A stretch of 64,000 nt of DNA. Origin: Burkholderia sp. PAMC 26561. GTDB taxonomy: Bacteria > Pseudomonadota > Gammaproteobacteria > Burkholderiales > Burkholderiaceae. Shown here piece after piece: positions 42,846 to 52,018 of the stretch. The notes under the pieces were generated by a model. It was not told the origin of the DNA. It worked only from the letters and a program-made list of their open reading frames with translations, and did no database searches. Every line of letters starts with the position of its first letter. The first letter of the stretch is position 1. A program made the position numbers and the translations under genes. The stretch lies in the NCBI RefSeq assembly GCF_001557535.2, contig NZ_CP014308.1, forward strand, positions 1 to 64,000, written 5' to 3'.

Positions 42846-43756
42846 ACGCGGCAGCCATTGACCGTTACGAGTTCACTCGCGCTCCAAAAATCAGCAAATT
42901 TTTATAACAACTTAGCGTGGGTGGAGGTCCCAACGAAAAAAGCGAGTTCGGAAAGAATGGCCTGCCGTAGCTAGCTGTCATTTACTATGACTGCCATGAT
43001 GTCTCCGGGACGATCAGAAGTAATGTTTGAAGAATGGAATAAACGATGTTGATGATGATAAAAGCCGTCGTGCTGTTCCGATAGAGCCGGAAACTACTCA
43101 GCACATAGCAGCAGGCCGCGTGCGATGCCAACTTTGGATCGTGTCGAACGCTGGCGAACAAAGACCGCATCGCCGTGTCTGCATTCGTTGACCCAGGTCA
43201 AGCCGGGCCTCGTCGCCAAATCTACACTCTCAACGTTAGAAGGCTCGTTCCACGCAAAGGGGATTGACGTTGAGAGCATTCGTGTATCACGGACCCGGCG
43301 GAGAATCTCTTGGGAGTGAAAGGCGGGGAAGAGCATATCAAGCCACCGGGCATGATTCCGCGAAGTGACGGCCACGCAATTATTTCCGTAGGATTTCGCT
43401 CTTTTTTGCGACTAAGCAACAGCCAGAAATATTTCATGACAAAGCGGTTGATCAAAGTGTTCGACGGCAGCGGTGCCGTCATCCACTCCACCGCTGCAGC
43501 ATCGATCTCTCGGATATTGGTTGCCGCCCTCGGCACCGGTATCCTTTGCCGTTAGCTTCTGTGGCCGGCTTTTTTATTAGTTGCCTCTGCCTAACCCAAA
43601 GATGGCCGCATGGAACAATGTGTCGCCAAGCGATGTGGGTGAGGCAGGCCTAACTTGCGTATTTCAGCGTTCGATGGGCATGGCTAACGCGTACGGAGAC
43701 GCGGCGGCAGATGACCCGTTTCGGGTTGCGAAGGCCTTATCGGTGTTCCGACTGCC
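42846..43756. other. Long intergenic region with nothing recognised
   Basis: About 900 bases without a supported gene. Short frames are open on both strands (for example 43222-43536 minus) but have no recognisable family. It separates the catabolic modules from the signalling region. Confidence 0.4.
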
Positions 43757-46078
43757 CTACGGTTCCAAGTGTGTCGGCGTGACGGCCCGATCGGCGACTG
43801 TCCCCAGGATGCGTCGCACTCGATCGAAGTCAACGGGTTTGACCAGATAATGGTCTATTCCAGCCTTCAACCCGAGCTGTCGATCTGTTTCGTGACCATA
43901 TCCAGTAATTGCCACAAGAACCGTGTGGTCGAGACTCGGTTGTTCTCTGATGCGCGATGCCACCTCGTAGCCGTTCAGCCCGGGCAAGCCTATGTCGAGA
44001 AGCACGACGTCAGGCCGAAATTCGGAGGCGGCTCGAAGCGCGCTATTGCCATCGTGCTCCATCCTTACGACATGCCCGAGCATTCCCACCAGCATCGCCA
44101 TACTCTCTGCGGTGTCGACGTTGTCATCCACTACGAGAATTCGCAACGCGGTCGTTGATTCAATACTTGATTCGGTCACGGGTAACGTTTGCGTTGCTGA
44201 CGATGCTGCGATCGGCAGGCGTATGACAAATTCCGTTCCTTCGTTCAAGACGCTATGAACATCGATGATCCCATCGTGCATTTCCACGATACGTTTTACT
44301 AACGCGAGGCCGATCCCCAGTCCACCGCGGGAGCGCGCAAGGGACCGCTCTGCTTGTGTGAAAAGTTCGTAAATATGTGGTAGTAATTCCGGGGCTATGC
44401 CGACGCCGCTATCTCTTACGCGCACAACGCAATTAGTCTCTTCGAGCTCGACCGACAATGCTATTGTGCCGCCTTCATCGGTGTATTTGGCTGCATTTGC
44501 TAGAAGGTTGACCATCGCCTGTTCGAGCCGCGATGCGTCTCCGTTGATCCATATTAGGTTCTCTCCAAGCGACTTGGAGACTCTATGGTGCCGTTGTTCA
44601 ATCAGCGGTTGAGTTGTCTCGAGGGCCCGACTCAGTATTTCCTGGATGGTCACGCGCTCAAGCCTCAACCGCACCCGTCCCGTCGTAATCCTCGACACTT
44701 CGACTAAATCATCGACCAGTCGCGTCAACTGAACGAGTTGCCGCTCGATGATGACGCACGCGCGATCCATTGTGGCGTCTTTGATCTCGTGGTGGCGCAG
44801 GAGCCGGACAGCGTTGGTGATATGAGCAAGGGGGTTGCGGAGCTCATGGCTGAGCATCGCAAGAAACTCATCCTTCTTATGGTGCAATTCTGTAAGCGCT
44901 GCTGCCTGCTGCTTCAGAACGTCTTGCATGCGCACGCGATCGCTGATATCACGGATATTGCATTGAGCGATCGGCTGGCCGGCGACCGAGTAGACATTGC
45001 TGATGAATTCCACCTCGGCCGGCTTTCCTGCCATGGTCTTCAGCGGGAGACTATCGTAACGGACATACCCGTATTGCTGCAGATGCGTGTAAGTGGCCTG
45101 ACTCGCTTCTTTGTCGGCAAAGAACCCGATTTCCCAGAGCTCTTTCCCGACCAGCGCACCGTGGGAATAACCTAGAAGATCAGCGATGTACCGATTGGCA
45201 TCGACGATGACAAGCGTCTGAGCATCAAGAATGAGGATGCCGTCCTTGGCTGTCTCGAACAGTCGTCGATAACGCAGTTCTGAGTCTCGTAATGCGCGCT
45301 CTGCAGACCGACGTTCCGATACGTCTTCAATCGTGACTAAGATTAGATTGTTTGTTAGGCCGAACAAGCTGAGAGCGGTGGCACTCACTTGCATCGCGCG
45401 TTTGCCCAAAGAGGGAAAGAAGTCTTCGACAAGACAGCATCGGCTGCTCTGCTGGCCCTGTAGAAGCCCATCCAAAACCCCATCAACGTCGATTTTGGCC
45501 CATTGCCCGTTTCCCAGTGCATCTAGCTTGATCCCAAGGGTCTCTGCCGCCGTGACACCGAAAGTGCGGTAAAACTCAGGGTTCGCTGCATCAATGCTTA
45601 GATCAGGATTCAACACCAAAAGCGGGAAGGGTAGCGAATCGATTACGCTCTGCGCCGCGCTGTGTTTTTCCGCAGAAAAAGAATTTTCATCACTTCGAGG
45701 GATCTCCTCCGCGAATATCAAAAGTCCTGTAGCTACCCCTTGAGGTGGGTTCAAATCGATCGCGCTACCGATCACATATTTTGACAAACCGCTCTTGGTC
45801 GAAATCGCTCCGCTGACCGACCGCGAATTGTGTTCTGGGGAAATTTTCCTGGAGATTTCAAACAATCCCTCGGGGTCGTTCTCCGTTGAAAAAACGTGCT
45901 GCAGCGTCCTACCGCGCGCCTCGGCAATGCTCCACTCAGTAAGGCTTTCTGCTTTCGTATTCATCCAAAGCACGCGTCCCGTGACGTCAACAGTGATAAC
46001 TGAATCGAACTGGATGAGGTCGGGATCAGCGAGTCTTCCGAAGTCATAGGCCTCTGGCGGCTGACGATCTATGTTCAT
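43757..46078 (-). CDS. PAS-domain hybrid sensor histidine kinase
   Basis: A 773-residue cytoplasmic hybrid kinase with no membrane segment. PAS-like domains lie at about 20-125, 140-255 and 265-385. The HisKA box is at 404-416 (EFLAMLSHELRNP, phospho-acceptor H411). A HATPase domain follows, with NLLANAAKYTDEGG and RSRGGLGIGLALV. The C-terminal receiver (about 645-765) has D695 in VVLLDIGLPG and K in YLVKPVDFD. It senses an unknown internal signal. The C-terminal half is duplicated at 59380-60247. Confidence 0.92.
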   Translation of the reverse strand: MNIDRQPPEAYDFGRLADPDLIQFDSVITVDVTGRVLWMNTKAESLTEWSIAEARGRTLQHVFSTENDPEGLFEISRKISPEHNSRSVSGAISTKSGLSKYVIGSAIDLNPPQGVATGLLIFAEEIPRSDENSFSAEKHSAAQSVIDSLPFPLLVLNPDLSIDAANPEFYRTFGVTAAETLGIKLDALGNGQWAKIDVDGVLDGLLQGQQSSRCCLVEDFFPSLGKRAMQVSATALSLFGLTNNLILVTIEDVSERRSAERALRDSELRYRRLFETAKDGILILDAQTLVIVDANRYIADLLGYSHGALVGKELWEIGFFADKEASQATYTHLQQYGYVRYDSLPLKTMAGKPAEVEFISNVYSVAGQPIAQCNIRDISDRVRMQDVLKQQAAALTELHHKKDEFLAMLSHELRNPLAHITNAVRLLRHHEIKDATMDRACVIIERQLVQLTRLVDDLVEVSRITTGRVRLRLERVTIQEILSRALETTQPLIEQRHHRVSKSLGENLIWINGDASRLEQAMVNLLANAAKYTDEGGTIALSVELEETNCVVRVRDSGVGIAPELLPHIYELFTQAERSLARSRGGLGIGLALVKRIVEMHDGIIDVHSVLNEGTEFVIRLPIAASSATQTLPVTESSIESTTALRILVVDDNVDTAESMAMLVGMLGHVVRMEHDGNSALRAASEFRPDVVLLDIGLPGLNGYEVASRIREQPSLDHTVLVAITGYGHETDRQLGLKAGIDHYLVKPVDFDRVRRILGTVADRAVTPTHLEP

Positions 46079-46894
46079 TCAAAATTCCATAATGTGTCGC
46101 CGCACTGGTGGCATTAACCCGTAGCTGTTTAAAACACGGGTTTGCAAGTAGCAAAAAAGTTGACTGCCAAGCTATTGTGCTGCGCGTGCAAAAGAAGGGG
46201 ATGTATCAAGCGCGCTCAACGCAGGAATCGCTAAGAGTGACGCGCCCAATAGTAGGAGGCCTGATAGAGAACCGTCTGTTAAAAGTATTAAGCAGATGGC
46301 GAAAAGTCGATGATCTCCCTGCCGGGTCTTACAGTCCGCATTAACTTATATTCTGTTTCCAATGTGTTCACAAGGAATAATGTGTATCCGATATGTCCAT
46401 GTTCGGAATGAAATAGTGTTTCAGTAAAGCGTTGACTACAACATTTGGTTGCTCGTTCGCAGCGTTGATCGGCAGAATAACGTCGTTCCCTCGTACACAG
46501 CCGCCGTCGTTGATCGCAGTTGTTTTGACGTAGTGTGAAAAGGTGTTTGGAGCTTGGTCAAAGAAAGGGCTTTGGGGGCGCAAAGTCCGTAAACCGGTAA
46601 AACTGCGCGAAATCAGTTGATATTTCATTTATAACGCTGGACGGAACGTCGTAAGGGTGATTAACTGGATTAATTCCTCCTGCATGACGAGCGGGCACCG
46701 AGCTTCTAGGTGAGAAGTTATGAGCGAACGGCTAGTCGACGTAATGATAGAGGCGAAACGGTTATACACAGATATCCGGTCACGATTAATGGGTCGCGTG
46801 GCATTGCATGCAATCAGCAGTTTGAAGCTAGTGCTCTGGAGGCGGCCGCCCATGGTCAACTCTTACCCAATGACTTGGCTGGTTTACAGTCCGG
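46079..46894. other. Intergenic region with nothing recognised
   Basis: No supported gene. Short frames near 46368-46628 (minus) and 46720-46947 (plus) have no family resemblance. Confidence 0.4.
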
Positions 46895-47166
46895 ATGCAT
46901 GTGAGTCGAGCAGAGCAGTTGGCGTCCTACGGGGACGATGTCAATGAAGCTTCCGAGACGAAACTCGGCTTAGAACAGTGCGTGCGTGCGCGAGCATATT
47001 TCCTTTGGGGGAGCGGTGGCCGTCTGGACGGAAAATCAGCAGATTTTAGCATTGCACTCTGGACCAGCATATCCGCGAGCGGGCCCACGCGGTTTGGGAG
47101 CAAGAAGGTAGACTCACCGGTGGGCAAGATGGGGGTTGGCGCCGCTTATGCGATTTTCAATCGTAG
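46895..47166 (+). pseudogene. DUF2934-like repeat protein, frameshifted
   Basis: One frame contains VRARAYFLWGSGGRLDGKSA, and another, from about 47073, contains HIRERAHAVWEQEGRLTGGQ. Both are the DUF2934 pattern (R.RA..LWE..GRP.G...). The change of frame lies between them, near 47050. The gene ends at a TAG at 47164-47166. The function of the family is unknown. Confidence 0.6.
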
Positions 47167-47493
47167 TGCGCTACGATGATGTTTGGTTCAGGTGGTTTAT
47201 AGGGACGCCGCTCGTCGAAGAACAGTATGTTTTGCTTCTCTCTGATGTTGACCGCCCCCTTTGGCGCCAACGTCCTCAGCTTTGGTTTCCGTGGTCGGCA
47301 TTTTTATTCCCTTTGTTGGCGTAGGTTTATTCAGGTGCCATTGACGTGGCGTGCCACGCGGGCAACGCGTTACTTAATAACCTTTTTACAGCATTGAAAA
47401 TTTTAGATGTCATTGAATTGCCTACGGACCCCAACTAGACATAGGTGACCTTTGTTTTGTTCCACTTTCTTCAAGCGCCGGCGTGAGGCAAAA
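47167..47493. other. Intergenic region upstream of the split GGDEF gene
   Basis: No gene is recognised. GAGG lies 6 bases before the start at 47494. The promoter of the split signalling gene should be here, but I cannot place it. Confidence 0.3.
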
Positions 47494-48627
47494 ATGACTG
47501 TGCGTTCCGAACGATCTTCCAATAGCGCATTCACCGACAGATACATCGAAAGCGCGCCTGACGGCGCCTTCGAACATACGTTATTGCGAGCACTTGCACA
47601 GAATGTGCCGCACCGCATTTATGCAAAAGATTTGCATGGCCGTTTCATCTTCGCTAACGACTCGGTAGCAAAAGGCATGGGAGTTTCCGATTCTACTGAA
47701 CTGCTGGGAAAAACTGATTTCGATTTCTATCCATTCGAGCTTGCCAGCGAGTATCACCGGCAAGAACAGGAGGTTCTAAGGCACGGGCGCTCGCTGCTCA
47801 ATCAGGAGGAGCATGCGAAATATCTCCTACTAGAATCCGAAGCGTGGCTAGTTACGACGAAGGTCGCCGTGCGCAATGAAGCAGGGGAAATTATCGGTCT
47901 GGTAGGAATCAACTATGAAATCACCACTCAGAAGGCAGCTGAACTGGCGTTGCAAGCAGCTCATGCGATGGCAGCAGATGCCACGTTGCGACTGCAAGCC
48001 ACTGTTGCGCGGCTTGATCTAGAGGTAAAAGAGCGCCAACGCTTCGAGCAGGAACTTCGCCACCAAGCCATGCACGACGCGCTCACTGGTCTGCCGAACC
48101 GGGCGTTGCTAATGGACCGCATTGAACAAGCCATCGAACTCGCCCGGCATCGCAACCAACCGCTCACGCTGTTGTTCCTTGATTTAGACCGTTTCAAGCT
48201 TGTCAACGACAGTCTTGGTCACGCCGCAGGGGATGAACTACTAAGGGTCCTAACCCGGCGGCTTGGCCGCGTAATGAGCTTAGGTGACACCCTGGGCCGC
48301 CTTGGCGGTGATGAGTTCATTCTCTTACTCACCGAGCCCATGTCGGCTAACGCTTTTGCTGATCTGACCGGAAACCTTCTGCGCGTCGTGGCCGAGCCGG
48401 TGCTCATCGCTGAGCGCGAGGTGTCCGTTACCTGCAGCCTGGGCTACTGCGTCTATCCCCGGGACGGAGCGGATGTGACCACGTTGGTTAAGCATGCCGA
48501 CGCCGCCATGTACGGCGCAAAAAAAGACGGCGGTAATCGGGTGTGGCAATACACGGCGGCGTTAAGTTCGCACGCCGGCGAGCGGTTGGAGCTAGAGACG
48601 CAGCTAAAGCCCCCTGCGTCACAATAG
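47494..48627 (+). pseudogene. PAS-GGDEF half of an IS-split PAS-GGDEF-EAL protein
   Basis: 377 residues up to a stop at 48625-48627. An N-terminal PAS domain (NVPHRIYAKDLHGRFIFAND, LGKTDFDFYPFELASEY) is followed by a complete GGDEF diguanylate cyclase domain with RLGGDEFILLL. The inhibitory RxxD site five residues before GGDEF is lost (SLGD). The frame runs into the insertion element, so the EAL half is cut off and the last ~7 residues come from the element. The cyclase half could still be active. The intact paralogue is at 56975. Confidence 0.85.
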
Positions 48628-48672
48628 TTGTCGCCTCTGAATTTTCTTAGTGAAGAGATCAGAGGTGGTAGA

Positions 48673-49173
48673 TTGAAGACGAAACAAACGTATTCAGCCG
48701 AGTTTAAAGAGCAGGCGCTTGCGAAGGTCCTAAACCGCGGAAGCCGTACAGTCGGATCCGTGGCCGACGAATTGAACATGAATGCACTGACCTTAAGGAA
48801 GTGGATGAGAGGTAGCGCCACGGCAGGTCGGAGCTTGGACTCCGGACACGCAAAACGTCCAGAAGACTGGTCGCCGGAAGAGCGACTGGTGGCTTTGCAT
48901 GAGAGCCATGGGTTGGTCGATGAAGCCCTGAACGCGTGGTGTCGCGAGCGGGGTTTGTTTGCCCATCATCTTGCGCAGTGGGGTGCGGATTTTTGCGTCG
49001 CCGGCAGGGCTGGCCATCGCCAAGAGAGCGCTCAGGAGATCCGTGAACTGAAGCAGGCCAATATGCAACTTCAGCGCGAATTGAACCGTAAGGAGAAGGC
49101 CTTGGCTGAAGCGGCAGCGCTGTTGGTGCTGCAAAAAAAGTATCGTGCGTTGTTCGAGGACGAGGCGTCATGA
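48673..49173 (+). CDS. IS3-family transposase OrfA
   Basis: About 166 residues from a TTG start (GAGGTGG just upstream). An N-terminal helix-turn-helix (YSAEFKEQALAKVLNRGSRT, LTLRKWMRG) is followed by a helical C-terminus with a leucine-zipper-like stretch (IRELKQANMQLQRELNRKEK), as in OrfA DNA-binding subunits. The stop overlaps the OrfB ATG (ATGA), so the two are coupled rather than joined by a frameshift. Confidence 0.85.
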   Translation: MKTKQTYSAEFKEQALAKVLNRGSRTVGSVADELNMNALTLRKWMRGSATAGRSLDSGHAKRPEDWSPEERLVALHESHGLVDEALNAWCRERGLFAHHLAQWGADFCVAGRAGHRQESAQEIRELKQANMQLQRELNRKEKALAEAAALLVLQKKYRALFEDEAS

Positions 49174-50249
49174 CCGCCCTTGAAGATCGCAAAACAGTGA
49201 TCCGTTTGATCGGCGAGGCCACCTCGGCCGGGGCTCGGCAAGCACCTGCGTGTAGCATACTGGGATTGAGCGAGCGTACTGTGCAACGTTGGCTGTGCGG
49301 TGAACCTGACTCGCTCGATGGGCGCTCGACGCGACACTATGAACCGTCCCATAAGCTTTCTGCTGATGAACGCGCGGAACTGCTGGCCGTGGCGAACTCT
49401 GCCGAATTCGGGCATCTGCCGCCCAGTCAAATCGTTCCCCGGCTGGCCGATCAGCAACGCTACATTGCCTCGGAATCAACCTTCTACCGCGTCCTGCGAG
49501 ACGAGAACCAACTCGCTCACCGGCGCAGCGAGCGGGCGCCCCGCTCGTGCCGCAAGCCACGCGCTGTCATGGCCGATGCGCCGAACCAGCTTTACAGCTG
49601 GGATATCACTTACCTGCCTTCAGCGATTCGCGGGCAGTACTTTTATCTCTATCTATTTATGGACGTGTTCAGCCGCATGATCGTCGGCTGGCAGGTCTAT
49701 GCCGAGGAGAGCGGTGCCCAGGCAAGCGAGGTCCTCAAGGATCTCTGCGCGCGTGAGGCGATACAGCCAGATCAAGTCATTCTGCATTCCGACAATGGTG
49801 GCCCGATGAAGGGCGCCACGATGCTGGCTACCTTGCAGTCCCTGGGCGTCATGCCGTCATTGAGTCGCCCGGGAGTCAGCAACGACAATCCTTATTCAGA
49901 ATCGCTGTTCAAAACGCTGAAATACCGTCCGGCCTATCCGCTCAAACCGTTCGACACATTATGCGCCGCGCGCGATTGGGTCACCGAACTGGTGCGCTGG
50001 TACAACCATGAGCATCGCCACAGCGCGATTCGCTTCGTCACGCCAGCCCAGCGTCACCGAAATCTCGACCAAGACATCTTGAATCGTCGTGCAACCCTCT
50101 ACGAGAGCGCTCGACAAAATAATCCGCTGCGATGGAAAAGCCAAACGCGCAACTGGCAACGCATTCATGTGGTCCATCTCAATCCGGATCGCGACGACAA
50201 AATCAGCGCCGTTTCGCAACCCCGTAACCAGGAGCTAAAAGCAGCTTAA
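49170..50249 (+). CDS. IS3-family transposase OrfB (DDE integrase)
   Basis: A 359-residue DDE transposase. The catalytic Asp lies in YSWDITYLPS, the second in LHSDNGGPMKG and the Glu in NPYSESLFKTLKYRP. The N-terminal HTH-like region (LGLSERTVQRWL) and the C-terminal YNHEHRHSAIRFVTPAQRH are standard for the rve family. No frameshift or internal stop is seen, so this copy may be active. Confidence 0.92.
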   Translation: MTALEDRKTVIRLIGEATSAGARQAPACSILGLSERTVQRWLCGEPDSLDGRSTRHYEPSHKLSADERAELLAVANSAEFGHLPPSQIVPRLADQQRYIASESTFYRVLRDENQLAHRRSERAPRSCRKPRAVMADAPNQLYSWDITYLPSAIRGQYFYLYLFMDVFSRMIVGWQVYAEESGAQASEVLKDLCAREAIQPDQVILHSDNGGPMKGATMLATLQSLGVMPSLSRPGVSNDNPYSESLFKTLKYRPAYPLKPFDTLCAARDWVTELVRWYNHEHRHSAIRFVTPAQRHRNLDQDILNRRATLYESARQNNPLRWKSQTRNWQRIHVVHLNPDRDDKISAVSQPRNQELKAA

Positions 50250-50275
50250 ATCTCATGCGTCGAGGCGACAACTAG

Positions 50276-51061
50276 CTTGAAAACTTCCGAAAGCAGGCCC
50301 TGCAACGGGACGAATTTCTGCTCCACTACCAACCCCAAATTCAGATTGCCAGTGGACGCATTGTCGGCGTTGAGGCGCTGATACGCTGGAAGCATCCCGT
50401 TCGCGGATTGCTGCCTCCGACACAGTTCATTCCGCTTGCCGAAGAGACTGGACTGATCGAGCCTATTGGCGAATGGGTGTTGCGAACCGCGTGCGCGCAA
50501 GCTGCTGCATGGCACAGCAGCGGGTTGCCGGCTCTGCGTATGGGTATTAATGTTTCGGCTCGTCAGTTCAACAATCCTTCGCTGGAATCGGTGGTCGCTC
50601 AGGTGCTCGCTGATTGCGGCCTGGCCCCTGAGCAATTGGAGCTTGAAATCACCGAGAGCCTTTCGATGAAAGACCCTGAGGAGAGTATCCGCATTCTGGC
50701 CAGCTTTAAGGCGCTCGGCATCGGTATCGCGATCGACGATTTTGGCACTGGTTATTCAAACCTTGTTTATCTGCGACGATTCCGCGTAAGACGGATTAAG
50801 CTGGATCGGTCGTTCGTCAGCGAGCTCGGTTCAGAATCAAGCAGCCACGCAATCGTCGAGGCAATCGTCGCAATGGCTCATAAACTTGACTTGCAGGTGG
50901 TTGCCGAGGGAGTCGAGACGGCCGAGCAGCGTGAACACTTGCTTCGCTACGGCTGCGACGAACTTCAGGGTTTCTGGTTTTCGCGGCCAGTTGATGCTGC
51001 CACATGCGGCAGCTTGCTGCTTTGCGAAATCAAACCGGATAACGAAAGAGCAAAGGCATAG
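50276..51061 (+). pseudogene. EAL half of the IS-split PAS-GGDEF-EAL protein
   Basis: About 260 residues of a complete EAL c-di-GMP phosphodiesterase domain: LLHYQPQIQIASGR, VEALIRWKHP, ITESLSMKDP, IDDFGTGYSNL, KLDRSFV and VAEGVETAEQ. It lacks its own start within the coding frame; a TTG at 50408 would remove the EAL motif. The inserted element separates it from the GGDEF half, so it is probably not expressed as a full domain. Confidence 0.85.
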
Positions 51062-51219
51062 CATGAAAAGATGCAACGGCGTTTTCTGATCGCTCGACGG
51101 CTGCTGGAGCCTTGCAAAAAGTGCCGTGCAATCGCGTGTCGTGCAGCTGGCGGGCGACGTGCATCTCTTCGCCAATGCGTTGCCGTCGTCCGATTTTCGA
51201 TGAGGTAGCGATCACACGC

Positions 51220-51390
51220 TCAATGCATGACCGGCGGGACGAATTCCAGCGAACTGGCTGATACCGTCAGCAGGATCAGCACGAGTGGCACGTGCACGAT
51301 CAATTGAATAAATGTGAACCCGACACTATCGCGGGCTCGCAGTCCGAGCACATCCAGCAACGGCAGCATCCAAAATGGATTGATAAGGAT
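51220..51390 (-). pseudogene. C-terminal fragment of a short-chain fatty acid transporter (AtoE-like)
   Basis: About 50 residues (INPFWMLPLLDVLGLRARDS, VGFTFIQLIVHVPLVLILL) match the C-terminus of AtoE/TIGR00366-type short-chain fatty acid transporters. The first ~400 residues are missing. It is a remnant on the opposite strand to its neighbours. Confidence 0.55.
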
Positions 51391-52018
51391 AGTTATCTTA
51401 ATAGAACGGAACTTGATCTTTTTTCCCCGCAATTTTCGCTCGCACAACTAAAGTCGGTTCTAAGTTTCAAGTAAAGTTGGTACTACGCATTTCAGGCAAT
51501 GAGTGCGCCGTCGCCACTAGGAGTTAGAGTGGCCTCTATTGCCGGCCTGGCGGGACTCGGAGAGTTTTGCGGGGGACGTGCTGCTCGTTCGGTAGGGTAG
51601 CTGCGTTGTAAGGTTTCTGGCTATTAAGTGCCAACTTTAGCTGAAATCGTTCAGAGAGAACGAAGTTTAATTGACGGCTAGGGGAGCCTATAGAACCAAC
51701 TTTGCTTGAAATGGTTTGTGGCTCTCCGCCTTTTCCGACGGACGTTCCCAGCGAACAATGGCTGGATTGCTGTGGGACCATATTTAGTTGTGCAAGCGCT
51801 ATGTTTTTACGCGTCCAAAACCTTCGAAATGGCCGCTTTTGGTGCTGACAATCGAACTTAAACCACAGCGTTCAAACGCGTGGTCTATGAAATTAGAATA
51901 GGCCAGATCTGACCAGAAATCGAGGTCGCTAGCGCGGAGAGCCGTCAAACGTTTTTGTGCCGTGCTAAGCGGCGGCCTTGTAAAATCCGAGAGTTGAGCT
52001 CCGCGGAGAAAATCGCAG
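51391..52018. other. Intergenic region with nothing recognised
   Basis: About 630 bases with no supported gene; the frames at 51536-51781 and 51799-52164 (minus) resemble nothing known. Confidence 0.35.

Larger units (their letters stand above)
48606..50273. mobile_element. IS3-type insertion inside a GGDEF-EAL gene
   Basis: Two overlapping transposase genes are bounded by 13-bp inverted repeats TAGTTGTCGCCTC (48625-48637) and its complement (50262-50274). AGCT occurs at 48602-48605 and again at 50274-50277, consistent with a 4-bp target duplication. Joining the flanks at AGCT restores the host reading frame (ETQLENFRKQALQRDEF). About 19 bases between the left AGCT and the left repeat are unexplained, so the left boundary is tentative. 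Confidence 0.75.
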
